A DNA stretch of 5,089 nucleotides from Thermoplasmata archaeon (lineage in GTDB: Archaea > Thermoplasmatota > Thermoplasmata > UBA10834), in NCBI GenBank assembly GCA_022865445.1, contig JALHSX010000165.1, positions 1 through 5,089 of the forward strand, read 5' to 3'. The notes under the pieces were generated by a model that had not been told where the DNA came from, did no database searches, and saw only the letters and a list, made by a program, of their open reading frames with translations. Positions 1-5,089 of the stretch are shown here, piece by piece; within the stretch, counting starts at the first letter, position 1, and every line of letters starts with the position of its first letter. The position numbers and the translations under genes were made by a program.

Positions 1-2196
1 ACACTCAAGGTCGCCCGGGCGCACCATCAGTCCGAGGTCGGCCTGGGCAGGGCTCGGATTGACTCCATCACGAGAAAGAAACTGAATGCCGACGTCGGAG
101 ACATAATCGAGATACTCGGCAAGAAGAAGACCGCGGCCAAGGTTTTTCGAGCAGCGAACGAGGACGAAGGACTCGGAGTCATCAGGATAGACGGGATGAT
201 CCGAGGGAACGCTGGCGTCTCCATCGGCGAGAAGGTTGTCGTCACCAAGGCTGAGACCCAGATAGCTCAGAAGATCATAGTCGCTCCGAAGATACCGCAA
301 GGAAAACGAGTGAGGTTCGGCCAAGGTGTCGAAGGGCTCTTCAAGAAAGGGCTGCTGAACCGAGCAGTCGTCAAGGGCGACGAGATAATCATACCTAACA
401 TCGCACTCATGGGTGGTTTCCTACCGTTCGTCGTCGTCTCCACGACGCCTAGTGGCGTCGTTCAGGTCACCGAGGCCACAGAGCTCGCTGTCAAGACCGA
501 ACCCGTTGAGGTCACTCAGGTCGCGCGGCCTTCCGGCACTTACGAAGACATCGGCGGTCTCGAGGACGAACTCCAACGGATAAGAGAGATGATCGAGTTG
601 CCACTCAAGCATCCAGAGGTCTTCGGTCGGCTTGGGATCGACCCTCCAAAGGGTGTCCTTCTCTATGGTCCTCCTGGAACGGGCAAAACCCTGATAGCAA
701 GAGCTGTTGCAAACGAGGCGGGTGCGAACTTCTACGCCATCCAAGGACCGGAGATAATGTCCAAGTTCTATGGTCAGAGCGAGGAACGTCTCAGAGAGCT
801 GTTCACGGAGGCTGAGAAGAACGCGCCTTCAGTCATATTCATAGACGAGCTGGACTCGATCGCGCCCAAGAGGGACGAAGTCCAGGGAGAGGTCGAGAGG
901 CGAGTCGTTGCCCAGCTCCTCACGCTCATGGACGGCCTGACCGCAAGGGGGAATGTGATCGTCATCGCAGCGACGAACAGGGAGGAGGCGATCGACCCAG
1001 CGCTGAGGAGGCCCGGCAGGTTCGACAGGGAGATCGAGATAGGCGTCCCGACAGCTGCCGGAAGACAGGAGATAATGCAGATACACACGAGAGGGATGCC
1101 GCTCGAAGAGAATGTCCAGATGGATCACATCGCGAAGATCACGCATGGATTCGTGGGGGCGGACCTGGCGTCGCTGGCGCGTGAGGCTGCCATGAAATGC
1201 CTGAGAAGATACCTCCCTGAGATCGACCTCGGAAAACCGATACCGGTCGAGATACTCGAGAGGATGAGGGTCACCGCTCAGGACTTCAATGACGCGCTCA
1301 AGGAGATCGAGCCGAGCGCGATGAGAGAGGTCTTCATCGAGGTCCCCACAGTCACTTGGTCGGATGTCGGCGGTCTGGACGAGGTGAAGAAGGAACTTCA
1401 CGAAGCTGTTGAACTTCCGTTGGAGGATCCTGGATCCTTCACGCGACTGGGCATCAAACCACCGCGCTGTGTGCTGCTGTTCGGCGCACCAGGAACAGGG
1501 AAGACTCTGCTCGCAAGGGCCATAGCCACCGAATCGAAGGCGAACTTCATATCGATCAAGGGTCCCGAGATAATGTCCAAGTGGGTCGGAGAGAGCGAGA
1601 AGGCCGTTCGCATGATCTTCAAGAAGGCGAAACAGGTCTCGCCCTCGATAGTCTTCCTGGACGAGCTGGATGCGATAGCGCCTAAGCGGGGAGGCCATTT
1701 CGATTCTGGGGCAACCGAGAGAGTCGTCAATCAACTGCTGACATCCATGGACGGGCTCGAGGACTTGGAGAATGTGATGGTAATCGCGGCGACAAACAGG
1801 CCTGATATCGTTGACCCAGCGCTTCTCCGGCCAGGGAGATTCGACAAGTTGATCTTGATACCCGTGCCGGACGAGGCAAGCAGGATGAAGATCCTGCAGG
1901 TCCACACAAAGGACATGCCGCTGGAGAAAGTTGATCTCGCGGCGATTTCGAAGAGACTCGAAGGTTACGTAGGGGCTGACATCGAGAACCTATGCAGAGA
2001 GGCTGGACTCGCCGCGCTGAGGAAGAGCAAGACGGCTTCGAAAGTCACGTCAGAGCATTTCGAGGAAGCCCTGGCCTCGATGAGACCGTCTATCACTCCG
2101 GATGTCGTGAAGTACTACGAGAACATGTTCAAGCAGCTGAAGACCGCAATGTCTAAGAAGAGCGAGGATGATTTGGGCACAGGCTACTACAGATAG
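1..2196 (+). CDS. vat: Cdc48/VAT-type AAA+ ATPase (archaeal p97 homologue), 5'-partial
   Basis: This is an ATP-driven hexameric protein unfoldase of the cytoplasm, the archaeal counterpart of Cdc48/p97. Frame 1 is open from the first base; the ATG at 196 is internal, because the 65 upstream codons encode the start of the N-domain. Numbering from the window edge, residues 1 to about 178 are the double-psi-barrel/beta-clam N-domain. D1 starts near 180, with Walker A GPPGTGKT (223-230), pore loop KFYG (255-258), Walker B IDELD with D282/E283, sensor ATN, and arginine fingers R337/R340. D2 starts near 452, with Walker A GAPGTGKT (495-502), pore loop KWVG (527-530), D554/E555, and R610/R613. All catalytic residues of both rings are present, so both should hydrolyse ATP. 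The tail ends Tyr-Tyr-Arg, a HbYX-type proteasome-docking motif. The 731 residues present, against about 745 for Thermoplasma VAT, mean only a few are missing. A PRC-barrel gene follows after 17 bases. The family call is secure; specific substrates are unknown. Confidence 0.97.
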   Translation, partial: TLKVARAHHQSEVGLGRARIDSITRKKLNADVGDIIEILGKKKTAAKVFRAANEDEGLGVIRIDGMIRGNAGVSIGEKVVVTKAETQIAQKIIVAPKIPQGKRVRFGQGVEGLFKKGLLNRAVVKGDEIIIPNIALMGGFLPFVVVSTTPSGVVQVTEATELAVKTEPVEVTQVARPSGTYEDIGGLEDELQRIREMIELPLKHPEVFGRLGIDPPKGVLLYGPPGTGKTLIARAVANEAGANFYAIQGPEIMSKFYGQSEERLRELFTEAEKNAPSVIFIDELDSIAPKRDEVQGEVERRVVAQLLTLMDGLTARGNVIVIAATNREEAIDPALRRPGRFDREIEIGVPTAAGRQEIMQIHTRGMPLEENVQMDHIAKITHGFVGADLASLAREAAMKCLRRYLPEIDLGKPIPVEILERMRVTAQDFNDALKEIEPSAMREVFIEVPTVTWSDVGGLDEVKKELHEAVELPLEDPGSFTRLGIKPPRCVLLFGAPGTGKTLLARAIATESKANFISIKGPEIMSKWVGESEKAVRMIFKKAKQVSPSIVFLDELDAIAPKRGGHFDSGATERVVNQLLTSMDGLEDLENVMVIAATNRPDIVDPALLRPGRFDKLILIPVPDEASRMKILQVHTKDMPLEKVDLAAISKRLEGYVGADIENLCREAGLAALRKSKTASKVTSEHFEEALASMRPSITPDVVKYYENMFKQLKTAMSKKSEDDLGTGYYR

Positions 2197-2198
2197 CT

Positions 2199-2202
2199 GG
2201 AG
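2199..2202 (+). promoter_or_regulatory. Shine-Dalgarno-like GGAG before the PRC-barrel gene
   Basis: The GGAG core lies between the upstream stop codon (TAG at 2194-2196) and the ATG at 2214, with 11 bases of spacing. That is slightly long but usable, and it matches the anti-SD at the archaeal 16S 3' end. It supports ATG 2214 as the start. Another ATG at 2203 is out of frame. No separate promoter is evident in the 17-base gap, which favours translation from a shared mRNA. Confidence 0.5.
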
Positions 2203-2213
2203 ATGGGATATAC

Positions 2214-2453
2214 ATGCGAAAATTCATCACCGAACTGAAAGGAAAGACAGTGATGACCAACGACGGCCAGATTTTGGGAATGATCGAGAACTTCATCATG
2301 GATACGAAGACGGGCGCATTGCAGAACGTCCTAGTGATCCCTGCGGAAGAGGTCGAGCCGCGGTTGTTCAAGACCGACGCGCAGGGAAGACTTGTGCTGC
2401 CATTCAGCGAGATGAAGGCGGTCAGAGACGTCGTTGTCATGAACATCGCGTGA
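2214..2453 (+). CDS. Small PRC-barrel domain protein
   Basis: This is a complete 79-residue cytoplasmic protein with no signal peptide or membrane segment. Nearly the whole length is one PRC-barrel: an opening strand around residues 9-14 (GKTVMT), the typical turn and strand NDGQILGMIENFIMD (15-29), then TKTGALQNVLVIPAEEV (30-46), and a closing strand near VVVMNIA (73-79). PRC-barrels are small beta-barrels first described in the photosynthetic reaction centre H subunit and in RimM, and they commonly mediate protein binding. Short stand-alone versions are widespread in euryarchaea, and in haloarchaea some (the CdpB type) take part in FtsZ-based cell division. Whether this one does is not shown here. 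It starts 17 bases after the VAT stop and behind a GGAG site, so the two are probably co-transcribed. The fold call is firm; the function is open. Confidence 0.9.
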   Translation: MRKFITELKGKTVMTNDGQILGMIENFIMDTKTGALQNVLVIPAEEVEPRLFKTDAQGRLVLPFSEMKAVRDVVVMNIA

Positions 2454-2512
2454 GAGGACCGGCTCGCGCCGAGTGTGAGAATCGGAACCGACCAGCTCGA
2501 GCGCTAGACGCA
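2454..2512. other. Short convergent intergenic gap, no clear terminator
   Basis: These 59 bases separate the ends of the PRC-barrel gene (+) and the TPR gene (-). They contain a weak 4-bp hairpin option (CTCG/CGAG, 2463-2473, loop CGC) and an 8-base palindrome GCTCGAGC at 2495-2502. Neither strand has a run of four or more T residues in the gap or just past either stop, so a usual archaeal U-tract terminator is not visible. Confidence 0.5.
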
Positions 2513-5089
2513 TCACTTCTTGCCCATCTGCCCCTTCGCCTTGAGGATCCTTACTATCAGGTCCGCCCTCGTTCCGCGGGGATTCAGGCCGAGAGACTCG
2601 CACATGGCCTCGAGTTCGGACTTGCGCTTCTCCCTGAGATACGCCTCTGAGACCTGGGCCAGTATCGAGCTCCCAATATCTTTGCCACCCACGACCTCCT
2701 CGCCTGGTGGACTCGGCTCCGGGGGCTTCTTCTCAGCGGGTTTCTCCGCGCCACCGGCCCTCAGATTCATTCTTCGCGCGTTCTCCGACGCATCCTTGAA
2801 CTGGGGAGCGACACGAAGCGCCTCATTGAAAGCGACAAGCGCATCGTCATACTTGCGCATGCGCTCAAGTACTATCCCCTTGTTGTTGTACGCTTCCGGA
2901 GTCTCGCCAATCCTGAGGGACCTATCGAATGTCTGGAGCGCTTCGCTGAGGAGGTCAAGCGATAGCAGGCTGAAGCCCTTGTTGGACATCGCGACCGTAG
3001 TCGGCATCATGACGGACGACTCCTCGAAACATGCGATGGCCTCTCGCATCCGGTCTAGCTTGTAGAGCACGCACCCCCTGTTGTTCCACGCAGCGTGGTT
3101 GTTTCTCTGGATCTTGATCGCCTTGTCGAGCTCGCCACTGGCCTTTTCCATTTCCCCTTTCTTGAAGAGCACTATCCCGCTGTTGTTGTAGGCCTCCGAA
3201 TAATCGAGCGGCATCGACTTCGTCTTCTCGAACGCATCCCGCGCACCGTCAATGTCGCCCGTCCTTATCTTGACCAATCCTTTGTAGTTCTGCAACCCGG
3301 AGAGATCCTCCAACGCCAGGGCGACTTCGACATCCTCTAATGCCTGTTTGTAGTCCCTTCTTCCGAAGGCCTCGAACGAGGCGGCTGCCCGCGCCTGCCA
3401 TCCGAAGGATTCCTTCCTCAGGGACGCGCTGACCTTCATCGCCATCTCTGTCTCTCCCATCTGCATCAGCACGGTATGCAGGTTGAATATGGCAGGAGCG
3501 AAAGAAGCGTCAGTGGCGAGAGCATGCTCAAAGGTCTTGGAGGCGGCCTCCTTCTTGCCCAGCCGGAACAGGACATTGCCAGCAGCTGTCAGCAAGTGTG
3601 CATTCTCACCCTCGAGGCGCAGCGATTTCCCGAGGAAATCGAACGCCTCGTCGAACCTGCCGAATAGTAGGAGAAGCTCCGCCTTGTCCCCATATAGCTC
3701 CTCGGCGAGGGCTTCCAGTTTCTCCTCTTTTACCCTCGCGACGGCATCCTCCGAGAGTCGCGTCCGCTCTGGCGCCGCCCCAGGCTCCGTCATCTTCGCG
3801 GCCTCGGATGAGAAGATGTCCTGGACGATCCGGGGCACCTCAGTGAACTTATCAGCGATCTTCTTCGAGATGTCGTCGAGCGCCCTTCTCGCATCAGAGT
3901 ATTCAGGGTCAAGCCTGAGGGCGCCCTCGAAGCTGGCCTTTGCGGCACTGACGTTGCCCGTCTTCTTCGCGGCCAGACCACGCAGGTACCATCCTTTGGG
4001 CAGTTCGGGCCTCATCTGAGTCATCTGCGTGAACGCCTCAAATGCTTCGCCGTACCTGCCCATCTCGTAGAGCAGGCCGCCCTTGTTCATCCATGCCTCG
4101 GCGTAGTCGTGCTTCAGCTCGATCGCCCGGTTGTATGACGCGAGCGCGTCGTTGAGCTGGCCAAGGCTGTGGAGAGTGGCCCCTCTGTTGTTGTGGACCT
4201 TCTCCAGCCTGTAGTTGATCTTGAGAACCTTGTCGTACGTCTCCAGAGCTTCCTTGAACCGTCCAAGCCTGTGAAGCGTGGAACCTCTGTTGACAAGGGC
4301 CTTCTGCATCACAGGGTTGTACTGCAGGGCGCGTTCGTAGCAGGTGATCTCCTCGTTGTATCTCCCCAGCGAGAACAAGCAGCCGCCCAACGAGAACCAG
4401 GTCTCATCGCTTTCCGGGAAGAGCTCGAGAGCGTGCTTGTAGCATTCCAGAGCCTGCTCGTGATACCCCATCTCATCCAGCGTGTTACCCTTCATCCTCC
4501 ACGGGACATCGTAGTCATCCTTCAGCATGATGGCCTTGTCGAACTCGTCCAGAGCCTTCATCATGTCTTTGCTCGCCATGGCCTCGTAGCCAAGTCTCAT
4601 CGCGCCCTCGAGCTGTCGGCTCGCCCCCGGGATCGCTGCGACCTTCGCCCGCTCCTTCCACAAGTCGGCGGCTCTTATGACATCCTTGTCGAGGTCAAAC
4701 CTCCTCAACAGGGCGGCAAGCTTGGTCCCGTCCGCGAGCCCTATGTTGTTGTTCTCAGCGATGGCGAACGCCTCGCCACTGATCGAAGAGGTGGTGAGAA
4801 CAAGCCCGTTGGGAGATTCCATCTTGCCCATGTAGGACACCAGACTCTCGATGTCTGCCTTGGCCACGGTCTCCTCCCTTCGCGAGAAGAAGACGACGTA
4901 CTTCTTCCCGTCTGGCCTGTGGACGCACTCGGAGATGGTTATCGACCCCTTGGGCCTGATGCGGGTCGGCTTGAGCTCCAGATACCCGAGGATCGCCTCA
5001 ACCAGTTTATTGAACTCGGGGTCGGATACTGCCTTCAACGCCTTGAGCACGCGGTCGTCCGAGCGCTCGCTCAGGATCTTGTCGATCTC
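2513..5089 (-). CDS. Multidomain TPR protein with degenerate Mrr-like nuclease fold and C-terminal SAP-like motif, 5'-partial
   Basis: At least 858 residues lie in the window. The frame has no stop up to the right edge. The GTG at 5050-5048 is a possible start but has no Shine-Dalgarno, and the 13 codons before it (EIDKILSERSDDR) read as continuous helix, so the true start is probably outside. Numbered from that GTG, residues 7-120 resemble the Mrr_cat restriction-endonuclease fold (FNKLVEAIL helix, KKYVVFF strand, GLVLTTS strand, GLADGTKLAALL end), but the catalytic Asp and Gln-x-Lys positions are replaced. Residues 146-383 form about seven TPRs and 454-752 about nine more, with a 70-residue charged linker between. 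A Pro/Glu/Lys-rich linker (763-790) leads to a SAP-like motif (806-838). There is no signal peptide or membrane segment. TPRs bind proteins and SAP motifs bind DNA, so I infer a DNA-associated scaffold. The exact function is unknown. Its neighbour is convergent, so it is not in the VAT operon. Confidence 0.92.
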   Translation of the reverse strand, partial: EIDKILSERSDDRVLKALKAVSDPEFNKLVEAILGYLELKPTRIRPKGSITISECVHRPDGKKYVVFFSRREETVAKADIESLVSYMGKMESPNGLVLTTSSISGEAFAIAENNNIGLADGTKLAALLRRFDLDKDVIRAADLWKERAKVAAIPGASRQLEGAMRLGYEAMASKDMMKALDEFDKAIMLKDDYDVPWRMKGNTLDEMGYHEQALECYKHALELFPESDETWFSLGGCLFSLGRYNEEITCYERALQYNPVMQKALVNRGSTLHRLGRFKEALETYDKVLKINYRLEKVHNNRGATLHSLGQLNDALASYNRAIELKHDYAEAWMNKGGLLYEMGRYGEAFEAFTQMTQMRPELPKGWYLRGLAAKKTGNVSAAKASFEGALRLDPEYSDARRALDDISKKIADKFTEVPRIVQDIFSSEAAKMTEPGAAPERTRLSEDAVARVKEEKLEALAEELYGDKAELLLLFGRFDEAFDFLGKSLRLEGENAHLLTAAGNVLFRLGKKEAASKTFEHALATDASFAPAIFNLHTVLMQMGETEMAMKVSASLRKESFGWQARAAASFEAFGRRDYKQALEDVEVALALEDLSGLQNYKGLVKIRTGDIDGARDAFEKTKSMPLDYSEAYNNSGIVLFKKGEMEKASGELDKAIKIQRNNHAAWNNRGCVLYKLDRMREAIACFEESSVMMPTTVAMSNKGFSLLSLDLLSEALQTFDRSLRIGETPEAYNNKGIVLERMRKYDDALVAFNEALRVAPQFKDASENARRMNLRAGGAEKPAEKKPPEPSPPGEEVVGGKDIGSSILAQVSEAYLREKRKSELEAMCESLGLNPRGTRADLIVRILKAKGQMGKK
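2537..2635 (-). other. SAP-like DNA-binding motif at the C terminus of the TPR protein
   Basis: Residues 806-838 (from the GTG at 5050) fit the SAP helix-extended loop-helix pattern. The first helix contains SELEAMCESLGL, followed by the turn NPRGTR and a second helix ADLIVRILKA. The Leu/Gly/Gly-Thr/Leu/Ile spacing is that of SAP motifs, which bind double-stranded DNA in chromatin and repair proteins. The flanks are basic (REKRK before; KGQMGKK after). A Pro/Glu/Lys-rich linker separates it from the TPRs. Confidence 0.72.
2795..3691 (-). repeat. TPR block 2, about nine units (within the TPR gene)
   Basis: Residues 454-752 form a second TPR array. The first four units are more diverged (AELLLLFGRFDEAFDFL; LLTAAGNVLFRLGKKEAA). 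The last four or five are canonical, with Asn-Asn-x-Gly signatures (AYNNSGIVLFKKGEM, AWNNRGCVLYKLDRM, AYNNKGIVLERMRKY). One unit near residue 685-716 is 32 rather than 34 residues long. On the + strand the Asn-Asn codons show as TGTTGTT words at 2881, 3079 and 3181, at TPR spacing. Confidence 0.88.
3902..4615 (-). repeat. TPR block 1, about seven 34-residue units (within the TPR gene)
   Basis: Residues 146-383 (from the GTG at 5050) divide into consecutive 34-residue helix-turn-helix units. They keep the TPR pattern: aromatic or Asn at position 4-5, Gly at 8, Leu/Tyr at 11, Gly at 15, Ala at 20, Tyr/Phe at 24, Ala at 27 and often Pro at 32. Clear examples are WRMKGNTLDEMGYHEQAL and VHNNRGATLHSLGQLNDAL. 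Such a run would form a right-handed superhelix with an inner protein-binding groove. Confidence 0.9.
4691..5032 (-). other. Mrr/PD-(D/E)XK-like domain, probably catalytically dead (within the TPR gene)
   Basis: This covers residues 7-120 counted from the GTG at 5050. In active Mrr-type domains the core is a helix with a Glu, a GxD strand, a Q-x-K strand, then a V-T-T-S strand and an I-x-L-x-D-G segment before a final helix. The helix Glu (E18), the LTTS strand (85-88), and GLADGTKLAALL (104-115) are all recognisable here. The GxD position reads GSITIS, and the Q-x-K position reads F-F-S in VVFFSRR (52-58). The fold is a pattern-based call, and the loss of activity follows from the substituted residues. 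Confidence 0.65.

Noticed and set aside
196..198. ATG as the start of the VAT gene
   Set aside because: The 65 in-frame codons before it encode the beginning of the conserved double-psi-barrel N-domain, so the gene begins left of the window.
829..1905. 358-residue open frame on the minus strand, antisense to VAT
   Set aside because: It lies wholly inside the conserved AAA+ gene. Its product is rich in Arg, His and Asp with no recognisable domain, as expected for the mirror of a GC-rich coding frame.
2495..2502. Palindrome GCTCGAGC as an operator or terminator
   Set aside because: It is only 8 bases, has no loop and no T-tract, and is not placed near a start. Such palindromes arise often by chance in GC-rich DNA.
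2168..2650. 160-residue + strand frame overlapping the VAT end, the PRC-barrel gene and the TPR gene end
   Set aside because: It crosses three real genes in other frames and its translation has no family resemblance. The PRC-barrel frame in the same place is clearly the true one.
2520..3065. 181-residue + strand frame opposite the TPR gene
   Set aside because: It is a Ser/Leu/Arg-rich mirror of the TPR and SAP coding sequence with no motif of its own. The same applies to the + strand frame at 3483-4019.
2881..4194. Recurring TGTTGTT words, considered as a DNA-level repeat or regulatory array
   Set aside because: They are reverse complements of the Asn-Asn codons at the same place in each TPR unit, and their spacing follows the 34-residue protein repeat.

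Overview
The window reads as archaeal chromosome, most likely from the Thermoplasmatota (the broad Thermoplasma / Methanomassiliicoccales group and uncultured relatives). Three things point there. The first gene closely follows Thermoplasma VAT from the N-domain to the C-terminal tail. A short stand-alone PRC-barrel gene sits directly behind it. The codons mix moderately high GC with frequent AGG/AGA (Arg) and ATA (Ile), which is common in archaea. The lineage is an inference from remembered VAT sequence, not from a database search.

Layout. Positions 1-2196 (+) hold a Cdc48/VAT AAA+ ATPase that is open at the left edge and lacks only about 7-10 N-terminal residues. After 17 bases comes a complete 79-residue PRC-barrel gene at 2214-2453 (+), probably in the same transcript. 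A 59-base gap (2454-2512) separates it from a convergent large gene on the minus strand (2513 to the right edge). No stop codon precedes that gene within the window, so it is also 5'-partial. The window is almost wholly coding, with no RNA gene, mobile element, CRISPR array or long non-coding stretch.

How the genes work. VAT is a hexameric unfoldase that can feed substrates to the 20S proteasome, and its C-terminal Tyr-Tyr-Arg fits the HbYX docking motif. The PRC-barrel protein is a small beta-barrel, probably a protein-interaction module. Related small PRC-barrel proteins act in FtsZ-based division in haloarchaea, but its role here is unknown. The minus-strand protein is the most unusual item. 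It combines an N-terminal Mrr-like restriction-endonuclease fold that appears to have lost its catalytic residues, about 16 TPR units in two blocks, a Pro/Glu/Lys-rich linker and a C-terminal SAP-like DNA-binding motif. It looks like a DNA-associated scaffold rather than a nuclease. Its convergent orientation gives no evidence of a functional link to VAT.
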